This document shows, piece by piece, positions 34,414 to 46,400 of a stretch of DNA of 64,000 nt. The notes below the pieces were generated by a model that searched no databases, was not told where the DNA came from, and saw only the letters and a list, made by a program, of their open reading frames with translations. Position 1 is the first letter of the stretch. Each line of letters begins with the position of its first letter. Made by a program: the position numbers and the translations under genes. The DNA lies in contig CANNZV010001172.1 in the NCBI GenBank assembly GCA_947561585.1, forward strand, positions 62,001 to 126,000, given 5' to 3'. This DNA is from Caprella mutica. Its lineage: Eukaryota; Arthropoda; Malacostraca; Amphipoda; Caprellidae.

Positions 34414-37400
34414 TCAGAGCCTCCTCAGGCTCCTCCCCCTCATCCCCTTCCTCCTCCTCCTAGCGCACACCCCGCTGTTGGTCATGTACGTCACCATACA
34501 CTGCACACCAGCGGCAGCCTCCCGCACCGCATCTCCTATTTGGTTCTCGGGCAGCAGGAAGCCGTAGTTTCCCGTATCCCGCAGTTCGATGGTGTAGGCG
34601 TGGTTAGCGCCAATGGCTCCAAAAGCCCAGTCGTCAGTGGCTCCGGAGGCGTAGCCTAACATGGCTCCAGAGCCTCCTAGCGTGTAGTCAGTGGCTCCTT
34701 TGGAGACGTGGTCTACAGCCTCCAGGAACCTGCGGCCCATCCTGTGGAGCATCTTGGAGTTCTTTGGGGGGTTGCTGGTCCAGCCCCAGGGGTACAACAC
34801 CGACTGACCGAAACTGTGGAAGGTGATGAACAGGTCTATGGGGCCTACTCTCTCCATCACGTACTTCAGACCCAATGTCTCCGCCTCACTGAAGGGCGTC
34901 TCCCCCATAAACAACTCTGAGCAGGGGTTCTTGGAGGCCCCCACCCCCCACTTCAGGTCCCAGTTACGGTTAAGGTCCACCCCCTTACACCTGTCCGGTA
35001 ATTCGTTGTTTATCGACCGTCTGTTCTTTCGCCAGAGTCTGAGAGAAAGAAAACATTGTGTTACATTTTAACATTGATACGATTTTGTATCTAAAAGAAG
35101 AGTAAAATCATAATATAAAATAAGCTTAAACAATTCAATGCTAAAAATCTTTATTCATCCTTTTAGAAATTGACTGATTAATAATTTAATATTCTAAGCT
35201 TTATTGTAAATAATTTGATTCCTGGTGGTAATTTGACTCCCTCCTGTTATATTATAATAAAATTTAAAAAAAGAACATGTTCTAACCGTAATCAAAAAGC
35301 ACAGAGTACTCTACGCCACAGTAAAGAAATGACACTGAAAATTACATATCATAGCTAATCATTATAAAAAAGCAGCAGTTGTCTTTTGCAGAGTTGAGAA
35401 GAAGGTATCTAGAAAAAGATAACTAATGAAATTACCGGAGAGTCAAATTACCGGGGAGTCAAATTACCGGGAAGTCAAATTACCGGGGATCAAATTACCG
35501 GGGATCAAATTACCGGGGAGTCAAATTACCGGCAGTCAAATTTCCGGGAGCGAAATTACCAGGAGTCAAATTACCGGGAGTCAATTTACCGGGAGTCAAA
35601 TTACCGGGAATCAAATTACCGGGAATCAAATTACCGGGAATCAAATTACCGGGAATCAAATTACCGGGAGTCAAACTACTGGGAGTCAAATTACCAGGAA
35701 TCAAATTACCGGGAGTAAAATTACCGGGGAGTAAAATTATCGGGAGAAAAATTACCGGGTGGTCAAAATACCGGGGAGTCAAATTACCAGGGAGTCAAAT
35801 TACCAGGGAGTCAAATTACCGGGGATCAAATTACCGGGGAGTCTAACATGATTTTTCCTTTCAATTGAAGATATATTAGCTACTTCATTAATGACAAATA
35901 GGGTAAAGAACCTATCCAACATTATTAGCTACTCAGAGCCTCACAAATGTTAGATATTCCCTCTATTTTGCGTACCTTGCTCTCCCACCCTCGAAAGTGT
36001 GTTGGTAGCCGTCAGGATTAGCCACGGGCACAAAGTACCACTCCGTGTGGGGTAGAATGGTACGCTGCCAGTCGGGATTGGTAGCCACTTGGTGGAGAAT
36101 GAATGTGGTGGCAGCCGGAGATATCCACTCTCTCGCGTGGATACCTGGATACAGTAGGTAGGTAGGTACATGTGAGGATATATGTAATAATTTTTTTATA
36201 AGTCCTTTACACTAAGAATATACCCTTAACCTATTTAATATAACTGATGAAATGAACACTGGTGATAATAATGCATACTCCCTCTCTTCCCCCTCCACTC
36301 ATCTCCCTCTCGACCCCCTCCACTCACCTCCCTCTCTACCCCCTCCACTCACCTCCTTCTCTACCCCCTCCACTCACCTCCTTCTCTACCCCCTCCACTC
36401 ACCTCCCTCTCTACCCCCTCTACTCACCTCCCTCTTTACCCCCTCCACTCACCTCCCTCTATCCATATTCTCTTCTTAGGTCCACTGCTCCCCTGGTCAT
36501 TCACTCTAACTACATTCACTGGTCTGCCTTCTTGCGTCTCAGCTACAGAGAGAACCTGTACAAAACAAACTAATTACTCAGTGTAATCAATAAATATAAG
36601 GAGATTGATTAGGTAGAAACTAGCTGGCTGGTCGAACTGTCGGACCACTAGGATGGACTCCGACTCAGTCACTGGGATTAGAGGAAAATGATAGACGAGC
36701 TCAATCGTAACCATAACACTGCCCAACCTCTTAAATGAGGACGACAAAGTATTCACCCGCCTTGGCGATACGGAGAATTTTGGTAATCGGTGACTGGTGC
36801 TCGAGTCGTAGAAAGTGTTTGTGATAGACATTCGAGTGCCTTTCGATGACAATACATCACTTAGTCCCGATAGTAGTTTAAAGCCAACTGTGGCCTTGGA
36901 GTAACGTCCATGGTGCCAGTGGCAACCCTCCGCATGGTTAATTAGCCCTGGGAGGTGTGAGAGTCACTGCAGGAGGTAGACATACCGAGTTTGGATAGTC
37001 ATAGAGTGGCATGAGAACCATTTTGGAGAGGGATGAACGGGCAAGATTGCGTCGAGAGGGCTGACCGGGTCCTGAATTTGTTTCCTATGTTATATGGAAA
37101 CCCACGAAAACTTAACAATAACAACCCACAGGAGGATGCTAAAGTCCATTGCCTGAGGGCATCGCTGATTCTTCGGGATCTGGAACACCTCAACACCGCC
37201 AAATCAACGCGGCAAAAACCGTTGAGATCGCTCAGCCAGGGAATGAAGCTCAGCCTTTTAACCCTGGGCCCACACTCAAGCCTCTAATGGCCGGAATCCT
37301 GTGAAGGATTCAGTCCATAAGATCTGTTTGAGGAAACTGAGGTTACGGGCCAGGAAGAATTTTGAACGTTTAACAATTCAAACACCTACTGGACCGGGCA

Positions 37401-40400
37401 CATTGGTTTAAGAACCTGGGTGTCAGAACATACTTAACCTACCAATGGGAATTGAATCAATTGATCTTTAGGTTCTACACCCGACTCTCTTCCCAAAAGC
37501 CACCTCAGTAGGTTTGGAAGATCAAAGAATTCATACTCTGGAAGAATTTGTGCTCGTTAAATGGAATCTACAAGAGAGTCTTACATCGAGCATACAAAAC
37601 ACCCGAATGGCCCGTCCAGGTAGGGAGTTATTTTCACAATAAAGGCATAGTACGGATAAATCTGCTAAGACGAACGTTCTCTGGTGGGTGAAAGAGAAGG
37701 CAAAGAAGCTGTTTCGAGGACCTGGATCCCGCAAAGGTTTCTGGGTTATGGTTCCAGGAGACTTGCCTCTTACTAAAAGATGTACCGCGTAGGTCGAGAG
37801 CAGGAAGGACCTCCTTCAGCTCTTGGAGGCGAAGAACACGAACTTGCGCGTGGCAGGTCTGCCCCTCACCAATAAGGTGCCTCCATCTAACCAGAGCCAT
37901 GAGCATGGGAGTTTCTGCGTCTTTGCTGTTGAAGACGACACTTTTCAACGATTAAATGCTTCACAGATGCTGCCATTCTCTGGCATGGACAGACTGGAAT
38001 TTAGATACCGAACGCAGGGAGCTCCGCCATCTGCACTGAAAGCCCCGGCAAACAGTGAGGGGAGAGCTGCTTCTGGTATGGTGGATTATATATCACTTGC
38101 GGAATCTTCCACCATTGGGGAACTGGATGACTCTTCTACTGATAACCCGTCTGGTCTTGAACCATCGGCAGTCGTGGTGAGAAACCAGGTTCAAGCAGTC
38201 TGAACCTGTATTCTAAATTTCAGATCCATGGCTAGACCCGCTTCCCCACCATGGTGGTACCAGGACTAACAGCTTTTCCCATCTTTCTACCTTCCTTGAA
38301 AGAATTGACAGGATGGAAGATTTCAACGACTAGCCTCTAGATCGGTTCAATGGGGATTCAGTACATATGGGCCCCACTCGTGACCTGAGTGCTCACCCGC
38401 CCTCACAACGGCGAGCGGGGATCCCCAATAAATAGTAATTACATGTCTTATAGAATTTTAGAAACTTATGGAAAGACATTAGAGTTTCTCACCTGCACCA
38501 CCCCATTGGTTGAACCATTGAGCCACTCTATGTAGTTGTTTATATCCTCTAGTGTGTGGTAAGAGTTCCAGTCCATGCGACGAGCTGAAAAACAATAAAT
38601 AACATTTGAAGTTTTGTTAAAATAACATTAAACAAGAATAAATACTTTTATTGAAAATAATATAAATGTTTTTAAAGCTAACCTTTTGATAATTTATTAA
38701 TTAAAACCTTTATTGAATATTTCATAGTGTCTGCATTCACGGAGTAGCTTTTTTTCATCCATGAGCATTGTCACCGACTGGTGGTAAGTGACTTTGTTCA
38801 TGGACATGGAGCCACTTTCCTTTCTGACTACTTCTTTATATAGTCCCTTGTATTTAATTTTCTTTTGACGTCAGCGATAAGGCCTTTGGTTCCGAAGCAG
38901 ACGTTAAATACCTTATTAATTGTGTTCATTTTCTTAAATGCTGACCATCTCTTTTGAAGCAATTTAACACTTTAGTCCGAATGGTACACATATGTACCAT
39001 TCTCATTGCTATCAAATACACTCCGGGTGAGAAAGTATTAAATCAAAATACAGTTAAATGTGATTAAAACTCTTAATAATGCAGAGTAAAAGATATTTAA
39101 TACATATTTTAGCTATTGCTTCATAGGCAACTTTTTACACTCTAAATTCAGTTATTTTTTATAATGTGTAATGGAGTATATTTTCTCCTTAAAAATAAGA
39201 AATAAAATACCTCCAAATTAAAACATTATTGATTTGCTACTTTCTTAAAAAAACATAATTTCATAAAATAAAATATGGAAATCATTTGATTAGAAAAGAC
39301 TGAAATTAAACATAATGGACGAGATCACCTCATTTTCAGTATGACTGTTCTTCGTCATTTGCCGATCTGCACAATCTCGAGAAAGCGCTGAGCGTTTTTA
39401 GGATCATTGAAAATGTGAGACAATCTCGAGATTGTGCAAGTTAGGCAAAGGGTATGAAACTATGAATGGCGTGGATTTATAATTTGGTTCTAGGTAAATT
39501 CCCTCACGGAAAATTCCACCACGGAAAGTTCCACCGCTGGAGAATTCCACCGCCGGAAAATACCACCACGGAAAATTCCACCGCATAATACTGGATTTCA
39601 TTTACAGAAGATTTAACATTTAATAAAAACCGATTTGAAGAAAAATGTGTTTTTGGTGGTAACCGGACAACATTTCATTAGTTAAAAGTTAAGAAATTAT
39701 AAGAATATGTTTGTTATGTCAATTGTCCTACGAAATAAGCTAAGACGAACAAACGATCGTTTAAATAGGTATGAATCAATTAAATTTTTAATCAAATTTA
39801 AATCGTTTAATTTCATCAATTAAGTTCCTCTGTTCTAGTGATCAACAATTTAGATTCCACCTTTCTCCTGATGATGAATAGAAATCTTTCTATTCGAAAG
39901 CTTGAAAGCTGATAAAACCTTCAACGTTGAGTTTAAATAACCTCTAATAATTTAGATCCTGTTTGATTCTCTTTTAAACTCTCTCTTATTAAACTGAAAT
40001 TATAAGGAAATTATTTTGTTGCATAAATTTTATTTATGTATATTATCTATCGCCCAGGTTTTTAAATTGACTCTTAAGAAATATACATTGAATACATGTA
40101 TGTCATATTACTGCTCAATATTAAAACTTTCAATAATGAATATACGGTTAAACCTAACAAAATTTATTATTGTATCAAATATTAAAATATGAACTTTACT
40201 GTTTCAGATTCAAGAAGCTAAAATTAGGAGTGTTGCCATACCAACGTTATATTCTGTCAAGATTAACCAGCTGAGTATTTAATGCCTATACATTAACCCA
40301 TGTCCTTCAGTGCACCCTCTTTTTCTTTCCGTGCAAATTTCTGCTCTTGTTCTCCTTGTCCGTACAGACCTGCTGATAATCTTTCAATTTTTCTTCAATT

Positions 40401-43400
40401 CTTCAAACTCTGTAATTATTTTGTTTTTCAATTTACTATTATTTCGTGGAGCTCTGGTAAATTAATTATTCTTTATGTAACCCCCAAAAAAAGAATTGGC
40501 ATAGGGTTAAATCTGAGGGTCGCTCAGTATCCTGTCCAATTTCTCTCAATCGTTGATGGAACACCTCACTGAGCGATCACGAACAATAATGCAGCGGTGA
40601 GCAGGAGCTCCATCTTGGGTCACTCTAGTCGGTTGAATATTTCACCAAATTCCTCTCTTTGATGTGGAACAATCAAATCATTAAGCATATCTAAATATTT
40701 CCCTCCGTTCAGATTTCCCATCCAAAAAGTGGGTCCAATAATAGCACAGTTTCCTCAAAATGCAGCCCACACTGATAACTTCTCTCTGCGCATGCTTACT
40801 TCATAATCGAATGATAGAAAGACATGGAGATTAAAATTAATAATTGAAAAAAAATTTAAAAATGTTAACGGTATAAATGTTCATGCATTTTATTGTTTTT
40901 TTTAAGGAATATTGAAAAGAGATTTGTTCTATTATATAAACTTTTTTTCTGCGGGATTTTATTTTGACCAATTTTATTGTAATTGATGTCACACCATTGT
41001 TCGATGTCATAAATTAAAATGAATTTATCAAATAATAGATGCAATAAAACATTGAAAAGCGACTCGTATAGTTCGGAAAATATTAGCACCCAAAAAACTA
41101 GGTTGCCTTTTTTGGAATCTCCCTGTATAATGGATTAATTAATTGTTTTATATTGAAAAAGAGGATTTGTTCAAATATAATTATAAATTACCTAGACTTA
41201 GAAATACTTTTTGAAATAAACTGTAGATCTATACTGTTAGTTTGTTTTTTCAAAATGGTGGAATCTTCCGTGGTGGAACTTTCCGCTGTGGAATTTACTG
41301 GCCACGTAATAATTTGTATAAACAGTAAATAGATATTGTATGAATGTTCTTCACCGTAAGAGTTCATCCCTAGTGGAATATTATTTGTATCATCTTGCAC
41401 AGAAGATTGCTTTCGTTTTAGACTTTATTAAAAAAAAATATCTATTTATAATAGTATTCCGTAACCTTTACAACAATTTCTGAGCGTTAGAACCATTCTT
41501 CAACTATAACTCAATTTATGCAAATTAAGGTTCATAATGCAGGTATTTATGTGTGTTATTGTATAAGTAAATAGAATGAAATTAAATGATAGGTGAATAT
41601 TGTACAGAGATTTGGATACGAACCAACATTCTTTATTCAAATTAAATAAATATACATATAAAAAAAAACTAAGTGATTTTATTTAGAAAAACATTCTTCT
41701 TGGATAAGACTTGGAGATGTTTATTTTGAAATCTTTTTACAAATCTATCCCTCTAGCTGTCTATTACAAATATTATAAAACTATTTGAAATAATAATACA
41801 TAGTATTTACGATGCAACACTTCGCACTTATTATCTTAATAAACGTTATCACTATTATGTAGCACACACCTGCCCTCCTAGTTCTCCTCCTGTGTTTTGC
41901 CTCCTCCCTCTCAAAGTGGAGGATGTCCTCCAGTTCCACCGAGTGATCCACCTCCGCAAGAGTGAGATTACGGGCAACTGTGGAGGCATCTTCTGAAGCT
42001 ACTAGCACCTGGGGGGGGGGGGGGATTGATGAAATAAATGAAATAATTAAAGTACGTACTCTATACAGGGTGACATAAAAAAAGGTGTCCCCAACTTTGA
42101 AGTAATATAAATATCGTATATATAAGTAGATAAGAAATGGTGTTAAAGTAAAATTTAAAAAAAATCGTTACATGTATTCATTTCACTACAGTCATGTACC
42201 TATAGCCCTGTACCGATAGAGACAATTACATAAAAACGTAAACATAAATGTTAATAGAATAGCGTTTAAAGAACCTAATTCACTTCCCTAGATTTTAAGT
42301 TATTTTAATTCAGAGTGAAGGGTTATCTTTGGTGTTACACACGGTGCGCGGAAGATTCCACGAAGGAAAATTCTACTGCAGAAAATTCCACTGCGGAAAA
42401 TTCCACTGTGGAATATTCCCTGAGGAAAATTCCACTAAACCAATAAAATTTGATATTAAATTGTACTGTATTTATTATTTTTAGATCATAAATTGTAATT
42501 ATATTGTAATTTGTATTCATTTGCAATTATTGTATTCATTTGTAATTATTGTATTACTTTGTAATTATTGTATTACTTTGTAATTATTGTATTACTTTGT
42601 AATTATTGTATTACTTTGTAATTATTGTATTACTTTGTAATTATTGTATTACTTTGTAATTATTGTATTACTTTGTAATTATTGTATTACTTTGTAATTA
42701 TTGTATTACTTTGTAATTATTGTATTACTTTGTAATTATTGTATTACTTTGTAATTATTGTATTACTTTGTAATTATTGTATTACTTTGTAATTATTGTA
42801 TTACTTTGTAATTATTGTATTACTTTGTAATTATTGTATTACTTTGTAATTATTGTATTACTTTCTAATTATTGTATTCATTTGTAATTGTATTTATTTC
42901 TAATTATTGTATTTATTTGTAATTGTATTTATTTGTAATTGTATTTATTTGTAATTATTGTATTTATTTGTAATTGTATTTATTTGTAATTATTGTATTT
43001 ATTTGTAATTGTATTTAAACAGAACAATACTGTTCCGCCCAAATGGCCAAATGACAGTCCAATATATATTTTTTATAATATATTTCACCTGAATAGGTGA
43101 TAGATACTGTTCCTGTAGCTTAGCTTGATAGCTAGGAAACGTTAACTTCATTCAAGGAAATATCTTGGTCTGTTCAATGATAATCTAAGAGTGTGTAGGA
43201 TAGTGTCTTGTGCTAATTTTTTTCAGTTTCTTCTTAACCAATAAGGCTATGGTAATTCGAGCTGTATTTTTGTGAAGCAGGTTCTATTCTTACATTATTT
43301 TATCTGTGTTTTTGTAAATATAATTGTAACTTTTATTATTATAGCAAAGCCTCGTAGTAGACCAGAGTTACGTTCCAAGTTGTCTTGGTATAGTAAGAAA

Positions 43401-46400
43401 CTCACTTCAGTAGTTTCTTACTAGACCAACTCCGTTTATAACTAGACCAGTGAAGCATTGACTCAACATCTAACGATGAAACGGGCTCCATATAATAACG
43501 ATTCCAAGTTTGGTATAAAGTGCGATGTTTTCCAGTTTTGGCTTTTTTGCCAATCAACGATGTGGCAGTCAATTTTGAAGATTTGTCAGATGATGATGAT
43601 ATTCCAACTGAATTTATTACATATTTTCGTCGAAGGAGAAAAAAAAATCCGATCGAGCTGTGGAATGTGAAAGACAGAACTTTGAATGGTCTACCACGAA
43701 CGAACAATGGAGATGAAAATAATGCCTTACGCTCTTCGGTAACATCTACTCACCTAAATTTTGGAATTTGTGCCAATCTCTTTCTAAAGAAGAGGCATTG
43801 GTACAAACAAAAATAGAGCACATTAGACGTGGGAACACTATTCCAAAGACCAAGAAGTACGAAGCAATTGACTCGCGGTTAAAAAGACGAGTACTTGCAT
43901 ATCAAGACTAAAATGCATCATCATTCTTAAAAGATTTAACAAATAGCTTGCATTGAAAAAATTCTACAAATACAAAGTACTTTTGACTCATGCTTGATTT
44001 ATATTTAACATGTTTAAATTAAATATTAATCTCTGTGCTCATCGTCTTGTTACATAAAATCGTCTCGTATTACACATTTTTATTTGCCCCTATTTAGAAC
44101 TCGAAATTGAATTCAAACTGAAAATAAACTTCACCACAATTAGAGGTGAAAAAGAATTTATATGTTATTAAGTAGAATTATATTAATTTAAAGTATGAGC
44201 AGCTTAACAATGTAAACTTATAATTTATATAAAGATATTCACTTTACATTTTATTAAACCAATTACGCTATAAAAAAATATGTAGTCAATATATTTTTGT
44301 TCTTTAGGGGAATTTTCCGCAGTGGAATATTTCTTAGTGGAATTTTCCTCAGTGGAATTTTCCCAGTGGAATATTCCGCAGTGGAATTTTCCTAGAACCT
44401 TGCACACATGCAATCTTAAGCAATAACAGATGCAGAATGGATACATGTGAAAAAAAACATTATTTGCAATTTTCCTTGTAATAATTTCTATCTACTTAAA
44501 AATACACTATTTAGAATAATTCAAAGTTAGGTACACTTTTTGTGTGTCACCCTGTATATGTTCTCTGTTTTTCTCACCTTGCAGTGTGTACTGTGGTCAC
44601 TCCACCTGTCTACCACCCCCTGGTGGAGAAGACTCTGAACCACCGGGTGGTGGATGCTCTCCTCCACTCGCCACACTTCCACCGGTGCATCCTAGTGGAG
44701 AAATGGAGAAAAAGTGAAAATGTGGATGAAATTGAAGAGGTAGTGAAATTATAAAATTAATAGGATTTTACGTTACTTCTGAATATCATTTGAATATTTA
44801 ATTTAATATATAGCTAGATAGAAATTGATATATTCATTTATATTGATAAATATTACGTTCATAAACAGGGGAAAAAAGATACAAACACAGTATATATAAT
44901 ATCAATAGTTACATGTGATAATAATTAATAATTCACTATTAATAAATTATATTTCACTTTATATAATAAAAAATAATAGATATATTTTACGGAATTTAGG
45001 TAGGAAAATTGAAAATACAGAGTTAATTAAATTTTCCAAAAAATTGTTCAGTATATGTATGGTTGAGGGAATTTCTATTAAGATTTATAGGTGATAAGGT
45101 GACGTTTTTCATGCTCTAGAAAACATTTAATGCTCATCTCGATAGATTAGGAGGTATTTCAGCAAAGTACTTCGTAACGGGTTCTGGGCGGAGATACGAA
45201 ATATGGTTTACAGTTAGGCTAAGCTGGATGGACTAGAAAAAAGGCACACCCCGGGTATAACGAAATCCAATGATATTGAAGAATTGAGGGAAAGGGTTGG
45301 TTAGTTAGTTAAAGTGTGTGTTATTGTTATTTAGTGGCGTCTTCTTTAACCAAGTTTGAAAAGATGTCCCGTGACAACCAGACCGATATCATCTGACCAT
45401 TGCCTGATGTGTAGAAGTGTAGCTTGGGTTCCAGCCTCCCTTTTTAATTAATGTGTGAATTTGTAACAGGTTCAGTTCGAATGTTGTATACTGTGTATCA
45501 TGAATATTTCGAATACATCATCTGTATAATGTTATGCATGAACCTTACCAATAGCGAACTTTGTTAATTATAATATGTTTTTTTACCCACGTATAGATTC
45601 AGAAATCCCTTGCAATCATAAGAATTAAATTAATATCCATTTTGAAAATTATTATTAATTAAGTTACGGTAAAAGAAATAATAACAGGTTGGAAACTAAA
45701 TAAAGATAAATTAATTGAAATAAATATGATTATTAGACCCCTGATCATACAGCATTAATAAAAAAATTCATATGAGCAACGTTTATAGCAACATATAAAC
45801 GCTATTTGTATACTGTATTGACAATACCGTCAATTTTGATAGCACGCGTACACTAGTAGCTCCCCATAATTACAGGAAGGATTATTACTATTCACGGTCG
45901 TATTTAAGCTCTACTACAGCGTATCCCAGCTACACTAAGCGTATACAGGATACGAAAGGAGGCCATGTCTTTAAGGGCTTTATAGCATTCAAAGTCACGG
46001 TAAAAGAGTCCTTAAGCACAGTGGCGTAATATCAGCGCTATCGGTGTCGTAAGGGGATATTTACCTCTGTAGAGGTGGCAACACTGCTTTAAGTTGACTG
46101 TGACGTCACGGGGGAAAAACTAACACTGCAATGACTCTCAAGAATGACTTGCAAAATAGGCATTTTAGAAAATTCGCAAATATACGATTTGTCGATTTTT
46201 CCCACATGTTAGATTTACGATTTAAATAAAAGTACGAATTAAAAGAGAAATAAAATATATAAACAAAAATTTAAAATCCTATCGAAAACAAGATGAACCA
46301 AACGAAATTTTTATAGTATTAAAAAAATAGTTTCATACAAATTTAAAAATGATTTTAACTTTATTTATATATAAAATATAATATCAATACTATTAAATTC

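Larger units (their letters stand above)
39486..41307. mobile_element. Foldback-type Mutator-like element in intron 3 (about 1.8 kb)
   Basis: The left end GGTTCTAGG is followed by an array of units like GGAAAATTCCACC (39495-39590). The right end (41250-41300) has units such as TTCCGTGGTGGAAC in inverse sense. ATAATTT is found on both sides, consistent with an 8-9 bp duplication. The right terminus is diverged, so its end is approximate. It contains a mariner-type transposase fragment. Confidence 0.65.
42343..44399. mobile_element. Mutator-like element with foldback-type ends (2057 bp)
   Basis: The left end GGTGCGCGG and the right end (inward) GGTTCTAGG are followed by inverted arrays of the unit GGAAAATTCCACTGC (42350-42440 and 44310-44395). 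The flanks TTACACAC and TTGCACAC differ at one position, an 8-bp duplication. It contains a minisatellite and the transposase fragment at 43530-43911, which gives the superfamily. Confidence 0.75.
42066..44554. mobile_element. Mariner-like non-autonomous element in intron 2, host of a Mutator-like insertion
   Basis: TA-flanked ends: CAGGGTGACATAAAAAAAGG on the left and, inward from the right, CAGGGTGACACACAAAAAGT, both continuing to 'AACTTTGAA'. Without the inner element about 430 bp remain, with no coding potential. Confidence 0.75.

Noticed and set aside
35426..35782. Open frames of 90-102 codons on both strands
   Set aside because: Products of the 16-bp minisatellite, whose length keeps frames open by chance.
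35950..36171. Minus-strand open frame of 73 codons over carboxypeptidase exon 6
   Set aside because: Wrong frame; the real exon frame carries the HAREW zinc motif and matches splice phases on both sides.
37823..38203. 126-codon open frame as a host gene
   Set aside because: Lies within the duplication-flanked 1.8-kb insertion in an intron of the opposite strand and shows no domain.
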